Source: Emmonsiellopsis sp. PD_33
Lineage: Eukaryota; Ascomycota; Eurotiomycetes; Onygenales; Ajellomycetaceae
Length of the DNA: 35,086 nucleotides
Reading direction: 5' to 3'
Assembly (NCBI GenBank): GCA_032988165.1
Contig: JANTQF010000364.1
Coordinates: 1 to 35,086 of the forward strand
In this document: in pieces, positions 22,901 through 33,709 of the stretch
How the letters are laid out: each line of letters starts with the position of its first letter
Numbering within the stretch: position 1 is the first letter of the stretch
Notes under the pieces: generated by a model
Database searches by the model: none
What the model was told of the DNA's origin: nothing
The model's input: the letters and a program-made list of their open reading frames with translations, nothing else
Program-made: the position numbers and the translations under genes

Positions 22901-25286
22901 TCTTCGTCATCTAACCCAAGAGAAAGCAAATGGGAAAGTTGTCTGCTAGCAAATCTTTGCAGGTTGGCTTGCTGCTCAGCGGAGAACTCCTTGACGGAGG
23001 TAGCTTCACGAATCAGGCGAACGCATAGGCGATGAGGAATCACATCCACACGCGAATTATCAAAGGCTTCAACTCGCATTCTCTCGGCGAATTTGTCTCT
23101 GACGGCATTCGTGAGACACTCACAGTACTCTAACATCCGCGCATCAAACCGGTTCAGGGGCAGTTCGATAAGTTTGGTGCAAAGGTAGATTAACGCGTTT
23201 GATGAAGACTGGTGCATTGTAAACGTCCGAGTCAGCATTCCCAGAACCTCTGCAACGGTCCGTGGGTCCTGGCTTTCGGTTACTGTATCCCAGATGGTGT
23301 CTGTATCCTTGTCTGTATAGGTCGAGGTGACAACCAAAAACCCAACAACATTTCCGCTGCGGCTAATCAATTGTGGGTGTGAGTCGACTCCCACGATATA
23401 CTCCACTATCCTGTTGTCGCGGAGGAACTTGACAAGATACTGGATAATCGGGTGATTGATACCAGCAGGGTTGCCCTGGATATGTTGGCGCCAAACGGCT
23501 ACTAAGTCGGTCTGCATGGTTTCCATGCCATGGACACGAAGTTCCATTCGACCTTCGGTGATGTACCTCTTTAGAACTTGAAATTTCCAGCCTAGATGGA
23601 TGATCGTCGGGTATTCTTCCGGTCTAGCATTTTCGGGGACGTCAATACCAAGATCGTGGGCCATTCGAGTTGCCATCTGATGATCGTACGACGCGATATT
23701 TTGGTAGGTAGACCCGATATAACGGAGGACCGACTCGCTGCTCTCATTGGTGATCCAGCCAGACTTCTTTGAAATAAATGACTGGTAAGCAGTATCAACA
23801 GGGCGATAGAAGGAATATGCTGCTTCCATGGTCTCGGGAATTGCTGGCGACATGACAAGCTCTTCATCTGCCTGGTACCTCCTCCGCTCGAAAGCGGACT
23901 CAACGGCATTGTGAACGACAGTCAACGCGCTGACGAGGGAACTGCAATGCTGCGGCCATTGATGGAGGGTTGGGAGTAACGCATTTGCAAATTCCGAGAG
24001 ATACTTGATCGCATTTATGGGAGGTTGTGTAACTTGGTCGTTGACGCGAGTGACTAAATTTGCGATTTCAGGGCCATATGCCCGATCCATCGTTTTGTAG
24101 AATGGAATATTGTGAATCTGCAGTATCCAACCAAGCGATGGTAGATAATTCTTCGCGACCAGATCCGGGGGAGCAGCCGCATCCTTTGGAAAAGGATCCA
24201 GCGTTACAACATCGATACTGATCATGTGGAGCGCAAGCCGCGCAAATGCTACGGAATACTCTTCCAAGCATTTCCAAGGGCCTTGTCCTTCATCGGGTTG
24301 GAAATCCGTCCTGCATGAATTAGACAATGGACATTGAACACGGGAGATCAGTCTGTTACTCACACTCGCCGTAAAACAGCTTCCACAAGAAACGGCACCT
24401 CCTCCCAGAGATCTCTATCCTCGACAAATGTTTCATATGTGATCATATTCAGATGGTTCAGACAGAGCTCAAACCAATTCTTAATAGATAAGAAGATCGG
24501 GATATCGTGCGGATGTCCTAGAAGAGCGCAAGACTATCAGCAAAGCGTTCCATAAAAGTGGCATGGGTGAAAATTAAAGGGGGGAGGAAGCATACCCCTC
24601 TCTATCAAATTACTGATTTCATCCACAGCTTCCCGGATGTCGATACCCCGTCGGAATCGTGGGAATGCATCTACTAACGAAACCTGCTCATGTATGCGCA
24701 CAAGCTCGGGCTCTTCGGGAGCTCTGAGAACATCGTCCAAAGATCTCCAATTCGACGTGCTGGGGTCCTGATCCATATCTTCCACCTCCGCAACCTCAAT
24801 CTCGGGACTTTGGGCTGGCGAAGACGTGATGGATATTGCGGCTGGCGTTTGTAGAGTTATGTCCGGAGATGCCTGGTGGGCGGGCTCTGTGGGAGCATCT
24901 AGGATAGGAGGCTCGCTGGGGGTTACTGTTGAGGTTTCTTGCGAGGTATGAGAAGCAGAGCTGTCCGGAAGGGTGGGGGACTTCATATTTATTGTAACCC
25001 TGCTGGAGGGGCGTTGCGGAGTGAGGGGGTCGGGAGCAGTGAAGGGCACGGCAGTGACAAGGCTGTCGCTGGCGACGGGGTCGGGATGTTCGCCAGACGA
25101 GCTGGGAGACGGAGCAGACATGGGGACGGAGTCGTGCGGATGGTTCCCGCTGTCGAGACGAGGGCGTTTCCGGGTAGATTGGGAATAGGTATCTTCCATG
25201 GGATCGCTCGGGGTGGCCTGGGGGTCGACAGCTATGGCAGCAGGCGGGTGTGGGGTGCTAGAGCTATCTAGCGGGGAAGCTGCCAT
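16917..25286 (-). CDS. Giant ubiquitin-specific protease, USP9X/USP34 (fat facets) type
   Basis: Eleven exons, read from the right: 24596-25286, 24364-24517, 21571-24310, 20508-21518, 20342-20445, 20089-20288, 19474-20037, 19368-19419, 17221-19310, 17090-17146, 16917-16999. All ten junctions keep frame, giving 2581 residues. Residues 1-230 are Ser/Pro-rich and disordered with a basic RKRPR patch. A long helical-repeat-like region follows, and a ubiquitin-like fold may lie near 1087-1155. The peptidase C19 domain starts near 1656: Cys box GLKNLSNTCYLNS with Cys1665, a CTSCG zinc knuckle, FHLKRFDFD, FPERLDMTPYT, and His box SGHYYSYI with His1916 followed by FNDSDV. The catalytic set looks intact. 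The enzyme should remove ubiquitin from protein substrates. S. cerevisiae has no close counterpart of this giant class, so I give no symbol. Confidence 0.92.
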
Positions 25287-28200
25287 GACATTTTTCCTCC
25301 CGGTCGAGAAAACAGCGGCGGTGGAAGGGAGAACACGGCCAGCGGGGGCGGGTGAGTCAAAGCTCCAGGCAGTGAAGAGAGGCTGAGGGCGAGGGCGAGG
25401 GCTAGGCGGGCTGGAGTGAAGAGACGGGCTGTTGGAGCTGCAGCTTCATCCGGAACAGTCACTAGCAAAAATGGCTACCTAGTCTGACGGGCGGACAGGA
25501 CAGGGCCACGGCCGAAACACCCACAGGCGAGCAGAGGGGGAGAGCAAGACGAAGGCGGAGTGCGATGGCCGCTGGGGGTGGAGGAGCAGTGGTTGGTTGG
25601 AGCGAGGCTGCAGTTTGGCGGACAATGGATGGCCGGGCACGATGACGATGGTTTGATGGTTTGATGGGGAGAGCAGCAAGACGCGTAGAGCTGGCGTGGG
25701 CGGGCTGGGCTATTTAACACCACACAACAGTGTTTTGTTGCAGACATGCTGCTGGCTGCTCAAAGCCCGGGTTCTTTATCGAGTATTACTCTACTCTATT
25801 TATATTCTATCCATTTCATTATCGTGGGCAGCGTTTCAACATCTAGTATTTGTCTTGCTCAGCCCTATTGTGCAGCCTGTCTCTGCTTCCAGTGCGCGCC
25901 TCCCACACGCTCCGTCTCCCTTGTTCGGGCGTCTGCCTTCTCCCACGACAGACCACACCCCAAGCCCGTTTCCAGCGCTGTTATACGGGATGGATATCTC
26001 ATCTCTTTATATTCACCTGTGTGGTGATGTATGCCTGGGTGAATTGAGGCTCATTCACGTCGGTTAATTTTAGCTCTGTTTTGCCAAGACTTCACTTTGC
26101 TGGTGGGTCACATGACTCTGCTGATAACACTCCGCCCGATAAGGAAATATGTATTTCTTCGTCTCTATTCGAGGCAGTTCTCAAGTTATTTCACCAATTA
26201 ATGAGCGGGTAATTAGATCAGACTGGATGGTCTGCCCAGTTAAAACTGCACCATAAAAAATAACAAATGCAATCCCAGTGGATGACATTGTAGCTGCACT
26301 CCACGCAACAATCCATTCACTTCACAGGGATCCAAGCTCCAATCAACACCAAAACTAAACACTCTGCCATTCACATTATTTACTCCTCATCTCAATTCAA
26401 TTGCTCTGTAACCATCTCTCCCAGCCCCCCTCCCTGTATTCACCTGCCATCATGGCTGCATCATCATCAGCTTTACCCCTCCTTCCGCTCTATCTCCTCG
26501 TGGGTAATTATCATGCAGGATATCATCACTGTTCCATGGGTGGAGGATGCAGCATCCCTTTCCTGCTGCCAATGACACTGCTAGTTACTGCTACAGCCAA
26601 CCAGTGCCAGACCATATTTCCACACGACAAACCCTCTCTCCAGACGCTATGCTATGGGCAGGGAGATCGACGGTCGCTGGTAACTATGTAACTGGTTATG
26701 CATATGGAATATGGTGTGACTGTGAGAAGTTATGAGATATGAAATACCACCCCCCTCCCTTTGCTTTCGGCCTTATCCACTAATTCTCCTTAACGTCCTC
26801 ATTGGCCAGCCATTCAACTAAATGAAAGCATGATTTTCTGGAGGATAATGCTTCTTACCTACATGCAGCTACAGTACTCTGACGTCATTTCCGGAGGTCG
26901 ATTAGTCTTCTCCATACTTACATACATATGGCCGGAGATCTAGCGGGTTTTCTACCCCTCTGTCTTACTTTACGTCTATAGTAAGCTGGAATGTCAGGAT
27001 GGGGTTGATCAGTAGTTAATGCTATAAAATCTCGTCAAGCTCTCATCACTGGCCTTCCTGTATAGTATATATCTCCTCCAACCTTTCTGTCTTTGTTTTC
27101 AGAATCTCTCCTCTACTAAATATTTCCTACAATGACTAATGCTTGCCTTGATTCATTGCCCTTCATTCTCAATCTCACTTGGCAGGGGAGGCTAGTTTTA
27201 CAGGACGGCAGATCCAATAGTACTGCCGCTAGTAAAGAGACGTAGAATAGCAATGGAAATAAGAGAACAAGTGAGAGTTGAAGTAAGGGAAGAGCAGAAG
27301 TAAGGCTAGGCGAAACCAACTGAGGCCAAATGAGCGCTGAACCAACATACTAGGACCTTGTGTATGACCTCCCAGCCCTACTCTATCCTACCCATGTATA
27401 TAGATAGATGTGCACACCTGCCCCCAAGCTACACAATGGGATGTAAGGATAACCGACGCGGTATGGCTCTTAAACCAATGCATTCTATGATATCTCCGGT
27501 CTTCGCCAAATGAAATAATCCTAGGGGCAGTCACCGAGGACTGGCTGCCAGGGCCCGGGTAGGGGGGACGGTGTGCAGCTGGGTTCAGTATATGCTGGTA
27601 AACCACAGCTCCAACAGCAAGTGCAGGAGTAAGTAAACAACCTTTCTACATAGGCTGACTACCTCTCTCCTTGCCATTATCGTATTTTCTCTCCTTCTAT
27701 GTGTTTGCCGGTTGATATGTGAGGAACTATGTATCAGTTAGTTGAAACCAAGTCAGCCATGAACCAGTGAACCATCTTCATCCACCCTTACATGTTCTTG
27801 TTAAATACATACATTAGATTCTGATCGTCTACATGGACATTTGGGATGTATTGCTCCTGTTTGTCCTCAGTATGGAGTGGTTGGTTATGCAAGTTTAGTT
27901 AAAGGCAAGAAAAATCAGGTATTTAGTGAAAAAGGGAGAGGAATGCGCGATGGGAAACTCTCCTATGCAAACAAACCCCTATACTGTTGAATAACCCTGA
28001 AGAAATAGGTATTTACAAGGAGATAACCCCATATGTGGATTTGTGCAACGTCTCTCCAGATCCCATTAGACTGAGTGTATCCGATAAAGTAAAGAACAAG
28101 ATGCTGGCTCATGAATCCTAACTGCAGACTCTGTCCCCATCCCCATCCATACTCCATAACGGCCACTAACGTAACTAACCAGAGAGATGGGCGGGGATCA

Positions 28201-28415
28201 TCTTGCACGGACCAGGTCCCCACTGGTTAACTTAGTTCTAGTTAGTAGTTTACATTTACGCCACAGAAACTTCAACGAACAGCTAAATGGGGGCTGAAAC
28301 TCAACAAATCTAGAACATGTCAGGTTAGATGGCTAAAATATGACTGTTTCCTAGTTAAGCTTTGGAAGATCAGAGTTGATGGGATGAAGTGTTGGCAGAT
28401 TCACCGCCACAGCGT

Positions 28416-28439
28416 ATGTATGTACATGTACGTACATGC
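28416..28439. repeat. GTAC-centred palindromic cluster
   Basis: The run TATGTACATGTACGTACATG contains overlapping TGTACA, GTAC and ACATGT palindromes, so either strand can fold into a small hairpin. It lies alone in the long spacer and no role is evident. Confidence 0.5.
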
Positions 28440-29470
28440 ACATAGTTCGTTTACCGTGTTCCTGCCTCTGTAGCCAAGTTAGTTACCTAGTATTCGCAGG
28501 GAGGCTTTATGGAGAATCTTCAAAGATACTCATGATAACCAGGGATTTTTTGAACTCTTACCTAATTGAACCGTTTGGACTCCTCCATGCTTTAAGAGGC
28601 TATGCCATGACTCCCAGACCATGGTACCAACCAGATAGATGATATGGAAACCAGAGTCACACAAAGTATGTATGTGAGAAGAGGCGGCTAGGAGTAACTC
28701 CACGACTGACGATGGTAAATAAATAACGTCATTTTCACAGCGCTGATAGAGTTCAAATCTGGGTTTAGCCCAGAGCTACCAGTTTTTTCATTGTTAGCTA
28801 TCCAGACAAAACTGCTAGGCACCCCCTTTATGACTGGCCTCTATGAAATAACTACCTTGAAGTAGGACCAAAGCTGATAGGTTATCTCATCCATCCACCC
28901 CCCTAACTGCTCCGTAACCTCTTCTACGTCGTACATGCTAACGCAACATGCCTTATCCCAAATCGTTTCCATTTAGTGATCGAAAGAAAAGGGGTAACTA
29001 ATTAACCAGCACCATCATCAACATCACTAACCCAATCCAAGCTCTATTCAGTTCACTCAAAGGTACCCCTTTCTCGAACCGAATTCTGCCAAGTTTACTT
29101 ACCACGGCTATGTCGCCTCCTCAGATGCTTTCGTTGAAAAGTCTGGTAAAGCCATATGGTTAATTCGGACATCTATCACGACGTAATTTTGAACTTTTTA
29201 CGTCAACTGGACTCACCATGAGAGTCTACATTTGAGTCACGAACTCAAATGGCACAGCTATAAGTACCTCGAAGAATTCCCGCCCATCATGCCTTTCCCT
29301 CCCCCTATCATCCATAACCGCTTCTCACATCTGACTCCTCCAACTCAAAGTTATTACCATCCACACCTGCTTTTCATACCTGCTTCCACCAAACAAACAC
29401 AAACAGATCGAATATATCTCAACTGAAGATAAACGAGCACATATACCCGCCCCCCCAAACCAAGAACCGA

Positions 29471-29483
29471 TGGTATATATACC
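29471..29483 (+). promoter_or_regulatory. TATA-like element of the F-box-like gene
   Basis: GGTATATATACC lies about 100 nt upstream of the ATG at 29581 and is a good TATA-box candidate. The DNA between it and the ATG is C/A-rich and lacks further ATGs in strong context apart from a short one near 29492. Confidence 0.45.
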
Positions 29484-29580
29484 TTAAGAGAGAAAAGACA
29501 TAACATACCTGGACCATCCAACCGAAAGCAAACACCATTCATATCCTCTTATCATATCCACCTCCTCAAATCAAGAACGA

Positions 29581-30633
29581 ATGGCAGTCATTCCAACAAA
29601 GGATCAAGAAAGTACCAGCATGGTGCCTTCCACCACTGAAGTGTCAGCACCACGCGGAATCGCCAAAGTGCCCAGGGAAATCATCGACAACATCACCGAG
29701 ACCCTGGACCCAATCTCAAAACTCTCCTTTGCACTCACCTGCAAGGGCCTCCTGTCGACAATTGACCCGGACAAAAAACTCCAGCGCTCACGGCCCTTCC
29801 ACGTCGTGTTTGAAAAGTTGAACCCAAAGTGCTGTCCCGATAATAAAGATACGGAAGCCGTCCTAGGAACCCCCAGATGGAAACTCCTGAAGACGCTCGA
29901 AGACGAGCGCCACAAATGCTGCTCCGGCTGTCTCAAACTTCACCCGGTCAATGAGTTCTCGGCAGAAGAACTTGCCAAGGCCCCCGATGAGCGGAAGTGC
30001 ACGTGTGGGGACAAGGTTGGAATTGTTTCGCTTTGCCCGTGTGTGACGATGACGTTCCGCGACAAGGTTAGGCTGTTGACGGGGATGAGAAAGTTTGCGC
30101 TGCGGCGAGGCTGGGAGGGGAAAAGGGCAGTGGCGGCGGCTGCTAGAGATTGCAAGACTGGGGTTTTCGAAAGCTGGCATCAGTGCAAACTCGCATACCG
30201 AGGGGCAATAATATCGCTCAGACTCACGCCGGTATACCTGAACGGCCAACTGGGCATCCAAAGCGATTACATTGTGACGACGAAGAGTCCCTTTTGGGAT
30301 CTCAAACGGATTCGACGCACGCTTTGCCCGCACAACAGCATCCATATGCAACTTCAGAAAATCCAGCCGGAAGATGCCCCGCGGAAAAAAAACTGGATGA
30401 GCTCGTGTGATATATGCAAGACGAATATAACCAAGATCCACTGGCACTCTGAGGAGGGATCCGAAATCGTCCAGCTCTCATTCCAGACGAATAGATTGCT
30501 GGGAAGGTCAACTGAGAATGCGGACAGGGCTTGGGAACTTCAGTCGTATTTTCCATTCAAGGGGCCCAGTCACGAGGAGCCGGACACCTGTCCTTGGAAG
30601 GGGGAGTGGAGGACCGTTCCTCAGAGGTGGTGA
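29581..30633 (+). CDS. F-box-like protein with multiple cysteine pairs
   Basis: Uninterrupted ORF of 350 residues. Residues about 27-62 resemble a fungal F-box: a VPREIIDNITETLDPISKLSF core then ALTCKGL, as in Skp1-binding modules of SCF ubiquitin ligases. Beyond it are paired cysteines: PKCC (82-85), HKCCSGCLKLHP (111-122), RKCTC (139-142), LCPC (151-154) and SSCDIC (274-279). The CSGCLKLHP segment resembles the Cys-Leu-His motif common in fungus-specific F-box-like proteins of unknown target. If functional it would be a substrate receptor in the cytosol or nucleus, but the substrate cannot be inferred. The ATG has a TATA-like element about 100 nt upstream. It is isolated by 4.3 kb on its left and converges on the acetyltransferase gene. 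Confidence 0.72.
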   Translation: MAVIPTKDQESTSMVPSTTEVSAPRGIAKVPREIIDNITETLDPISKLSFALTCKGLLSTIDPDKKLQRSRPFHVVFEKLNPKCCPDNKDTEAVLGTPRWKLLKTLEDERHKCCSGCLKLHPVNEFSAEELAKAPDERKCTCGDKVGIVSLCPCVTMTFRDKVRLLTGMRKFALRRGWEGKRAVAAAARDCKTGVFESWHQCKLAYRGAIISLRLTPVYLNGQLGIQSDYIVTTKSPFWDLKRIRRTLCPHNSIHMQLQKIQPEDAPRKKNWMSSCDICKTNITKIHWHSEEGSEIVQLSFQTNRLLGRSTENADRAWELQSYFPFKGPSHEEPDTCPWKGEWRTVPQRW

Positions 30634-31116
30634 TACGTACATGCGTATATACATGCGTATATGTTTGTGTGTGTGTGAGAGAGACTGTGGACACGAAGGA
30701 TGCTCCAAAGTTGGATTTCAGCTGATTGATTTGATTGACCTGATTTATTCTGATTTATTTCTTTCTTTTTGATTATATCGTCCTTTTCGTGTCTGATATC
30801 ATTTCGAAACATTGCCGCCGTTGTATATGCGCTTCATTTTGGACAAATTGAGAATTTTGGATGTTGAACCAAATCGTTGGATGATAAGTTGCGATGTATT
30901 TGACTTGATTTTTCTTTCTTTTTGGCTATAGTCCTTTTGTGTCCCGTGTCATTTTGAAGCGTTGCTAGTGTTGAATATCCACATTGTATTTTCCTTTTGA
31001 ACAATTGATGTTGAACTAAATTGTTAGATGATAAGCTGGGATGGCAGTTGTTTGTACGCAAACCCCAATTTATTTATACTTGTATGGTGTATCTATTGTT
31101 ATGATATAAATATGTT
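30634..31116. other. Convergent 3' region containing an imperfect tandem duplication
   Basis: 483 nt between the F-box-like and acetyltransferase stop codons. Just past the F-box stop is a doubled ACATGCGTATAT unit and a short GT run (30644-30680). The remainder is mostly a duplicated T-rich segment listed separately. It should supply both 3' UTRs. Confidence 0.6.
30758..31043 (+). repeat. Imperfect tandem duplication, two units of about 135-140 bp
   Basis: Unit 1 (about 30758-30896) and unit 2 (about 30911-31043) align along their length. Both begin TTTCTTTCTTTTTG, share CCTTTT then GTGTC and TCATTT, and end GATGTTGAACC/TAAAT then GATGATAAG or AGATGATAAG before GGGATG or GCGATG. Many differences are C/T or G/A transitions; there are a few small indels. 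It lies in the 3' flank of two convergent genes. Confidence 0.75.
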
Positions 31117-32005
31117 TCATTGCTGGCCCTCAGCCTCTGATGTTTCTGTCATCGAAGTCTCAATGCGACGAATAATCTTCGCTGGATTCCCAGCAACAAC
31201 ATGGAAAGCGGGCACATCCTTGATAATTAATTCAAATCAGCAATAGCCCCAATAATTAGAAAAAACAACCCAAACACAGCATCAAGTAAAATAAGAAACA
31301 ATAACCAAACAAACCTTAGTCACCACACTCCCCGCCCCCACCGTCGCCCCCTTCCCGATAGTCACCCCAGGCACAATCGTCACATTCCCACCAATCCAGC
31401 AATCCTCCCCAATATGGATCTCCTTCCCCAGCTCAGGGCCCTTAATCCCATTTCGCAATGCGGGATCTAGCGGGTGCGTTCCGCTGTAGAGATTTACACT
31501 GGGGCCAAACAACGTTCGTGCTCCGATGGTAACGAGGCAGGTATCTATAATCACGCAGTTGGAGTTGATATATGCGCCCTTGCCGACTTTTACATTGAAG
31601 CCATAATCCATGCGGATTGGTTCATCGATCCAGGGGTCGTCTTCGAATTGGGCTTCGTCCGCGGCGGGGTCCGAGAGGACGGGGGGTAGAGGGGTAGGGT
31701 CCTCGATAATGCTGAGGGAGGTTGTGTGGATGATTAGAAGGGGGGTATGCGGGGAGAATTGGGTTTTGGAACAGAAATTGGGTGCAAAAGGCAAGACGTT
31801 CGGTATCAAACCTGGAAACAGCATGGCGCAATTTCACTTACTCTCTCCAAAGCTCAACCTTCCGTCGCACGGAAGCTTCAGCAGCATTCCTGTTAAAATT
31901 ATCACAGGCCAGTCTGCATCGTTTTCGGGCAGCAATCAGCTCCGGGGTAAACGCGTGGTAGAGCTCGCCACGGAGCATTTTCTCTCTTCCTGATAGCTCA
32001 GCCAT
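31117..32005 (-). CDS. Maltose/galactoside-type O-acetyltransferase (NodL/LacA/Maa family)
   Basis: Three exons: 31842-32005, 31315-31711 and 31218-31117, giving 220 residues. Donors are GTAAGT and GTTTGT; the first intron is 130 nt and the second 96 nt. The N-terminal Mac domain reads MLRGELYHAFTPELIAARKRC and ends near VELWRDI. The C-terminal left-handed beta-helix has hexapeptide repeats (IGARTLFGPSVNLYS, IGEDCWIGGNVTIVPGVTIGKG, then VGAGSVVTKDVP and the closing GNPAKIIRRI). His134 in SGTHPLD matches the catalytic His of this family, which moves acetyl from acetyl-CoA to a sugar hydroxyl. The natural acceptor in fungi is not known to me. The family is also common in bacteria, but the introns show a settled fungal gene. 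A 10-bp tandem repeat sits in its 5' leader. Confidence 0.9.
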
Positions 32006-32018
32006 GTCTTCAATGCCC

Positions 32019-32054
32019 TGGGGTTTCTGGGGTTTCTGGGGTTTCTGGGGTTTG
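32019..32054 (+). repeat. 10-bp tandem repeat (GGGGTTTCTG, about 3.5 copies)
   Basis: Perfect period-10 repeats start only 14 nt upstream of the acetyltransferase ATG, so they should lie in its 5' leader. On the transcribed sense they read as CAGAAACCCC units. Confidence 0.85.
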
Positions 32055-32116
32055 CGTCTTGAAAGGAGTCTGTGGGCTTGGGAATGGGCAATGGGTATTT
32101 TGCACTATCGATTGGT

Positions 32117-32507
32117 TCAAGTTTCTGTCAATGTCGACTGTGAAGTTGTCGCGGGTGTTTCGGATGGCTGGTGAGGGGCGCCCATTTGGCTAACTAGTGG
32201 GGATGCCCAACTCCAGGCCAGCAGAACGTGGAGAATGGATTCTGGGACATGTTGTGAGACGTCTGCGCATAACCGTAGCTATGCAATCTAGTTAAAACCA
32301 TAGATAGAGCTAAAAACATCTTCTAACCGCCTCCATAGACCAGCACACACTGTCCTCCTGGCCATACCCGCAGGAGATGAGGTTGGATGGGACGATCAAC
32401 ATTACGTCATCCTTATGTAACTTAAGCGATAACTCACGCTGATAAGCCCGTAACCGCGCTAAGCCGTCTTCGGCGCAGACAATATCAAAAGCTTCAACGT
32501 TTTGCAT
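32117..32507 (-). CDS. Possible small two-exon protein of unknown function
   Basis: I do not recognise it. From the ATG at 32507, 60 codons run to a GCG|GTTAGA donor at 32327; a 49-nt intron with acceptor GCATAG leads to 53 more codons and a TGA at 32117, making 113 residues. Exon 1 has mixed, protein-like composition (FDIVCAEDGLARLRAYQREL, then a hydrophobic VMLIVPSNL). The junction keeps frame, and the exon 2 text continues with QHVPESILHVLLAW. The intron donor and branch site are weak, and no family is evident. It would be divergent from the ICMT gene over a 238-nt promoter, and its stop is about 110 nt from the acetyltransferase ATG on the same strand. Confidence 0.3.
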
Positions 32508-32745
32508 CGTTGATGTTGTCAATGCCCGGCAAGCTGGTGGCACTGCTTGCGGATCTCTTTGTTCTTACTTTTCGCTTTCAAACAGGCCGGTTGAGGATGG
32601 TATAATGGTGCCGGTCTCCAATCCAACCCTCTTATTTTTTCTATAACTTGACCTCATTTCCTTCAGGCGGGCTCTCACTCTTTTTCTTCCTCAAGCATTC
32701 TAATAGCATTTGCTCCCACGCCGCCTCACAGGCAATCCACTAATC
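32508..32745. promoter_or_regulatory. ICMT upstream region
   Basis: The 238 nt before the ICMT start include a CCAAT pentamer (32618-32622) and a pyrimidine-rich stretch (about 32622-32720) just upstream of the ATG, typical of fungal housekeeping promoters. An in-frame open stretch continues upstream of the ATG to 32710, but it lacks an ATG. Confidence 0.45.
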
Positions 32746-33709
32746 ATGGGGGATGACACGTACCAATCCGAGTCAAGCAGTTCCTTGGATAGCGTCGATG
32801 CTGCTACCACAATCCCAATAGATGCATCCTCAACCGGTGTTGATTGGCGCCCTCCGCAGGCATACACACCCTATAGACCTCCAGCCAACGCGAACGGTGG
32901 CACGAAACCACCAAAGGCCGTGGACTCCTCGCTTCTCCCAGACGGCAAAAAGTCTCTGTCTGGGATATCCAGTCGCTCATTCGTCCTGGGACAAGTTTTC
33001 GGCCTCTCCTTCGCTCTAACCGCCTTTCTCCTCTGGTGCTCGAATCCGATATGGCGAGCTCCATTCTTCCTCACAACGCTTACCGTCTTCCATTTCCTTG
33101 AATACTACATAACCGCCCGATATAATACTCCCTACGCTTCGATATCTGCTTTTCTCCTTTCCTCGAACGGTCTCGCCTATAACATTGCGCATGGCTCTGC
33201 TATGCTCGAGTGTCTCCTCTCCCGGCTGGTTTTGCCAGAGGGGTATATTAGTTGGACAACATGGGCATCTGGCGGGGCCAAGGTGCAAATTATACTAGGC
33301 CTGGCGCTCATCGTTTTAGGACAAGTTGTCAGGTCATTAGCGATGGCGCAGGCGGGGACAAATTTCACACACACGATACAGTTCAAGCGAAGGGAAGGAC
33401 ATACTCTTGTTACAGACGGGATTTATAGCATCCTCCGGCATCCAAGCTATTTTGGGTTCTTCTGGTGGGGTCTGGGTACACAATTGGTTCTGGGAAATGC
33501 TGTTTGCTTCTGCGGTTATGCGATTGTGCTCTGGCAGTTCTTCTCACATCGTATTCGACGTAAGTTTCCCCTGCGGCAGTCGATACTCTTTGTTATCCTG
33601 TACTAACGAGAAATTTAAAGGGGAGGAGGGACTCTTGATCGGTTTCTTCAAGGACGACTATCTTGAGTACAAGAAGAAGACCCGGGTTGGGATTCCTTTT
33701 ATACCATGA
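32746..33709 (+). CDS. STE14: Protein-S-isoprenylcysteine O-methyltransferase (ICMT)
   Basis: Two exons, 32746-33559 and 33621-33709, give 300 residues; the 61-nt intron has donor GTAAGT and a perfect TACTAAC branch site. The enzyme methylates the carboxyl group of prenylated CaaX-derived cysteines from S-adenosylmethionine in the ER membrane; substrates include Ras/Rho GTPases and lipopeptide pheromone. A polar N-terminus of about 78 residues precedes hydrophobic spans near 80-98, 104-122, 130-155, 180-203 and 235-265. The ICMT signature is clear: HTLVTDGIYSILRHPSYFGFFWW (written here in part as RHPSYFGFFWW, 231-241), then RIRREE after the splice and a GIPF end. The start was set at the first ATG; the N-terminus is longer and more Ser-rich than in yeast Ste14. 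Confidence 0.94.

Larger units (their letters stand above)
25287..29580. other. Long gene-poor divergent spacer
   Basis: About 4.3 kb between the start codons of the USP (minus) and F-box-like (plus) genes. The first 400 nt or so are GC-richer and should be the USP 5' UTR and promoter. The rest is mixed DNA with many short CTAGTTA-like and ATGCATAC-like fragments. ORFs such as 25696-26067, 26401-26691, 27963-28223 and 28436-28642 are short, overlap other frames and show no family signature. I saw no transposon terminal repeats, reverse transcriptase motif or tRNA. The right end contains the F-box gene's TATA-like element. Confidence 0.6.

Noticed and set aside
25696..26067. 123-codon plus-strand ORF
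   Set aside because: Composition is hydrophobic/Ser-Pro mixed without a recognisable signal or domain, and two other frames are open over the same DNA.
26401..26691. 96-codon plus-strand ORF with a hydrophobic centre
   Set aside because: It could pass for a small membrane protein, but there is no intron, promoter or homology support, and the neighbouring DNA looks like plain spacer.
28740..28790. tRNA B-box-like GTTCAAATC
   Set aside because: No A-box at the correct distance, no pairing acceptor stem and no plausible anticodon arm.
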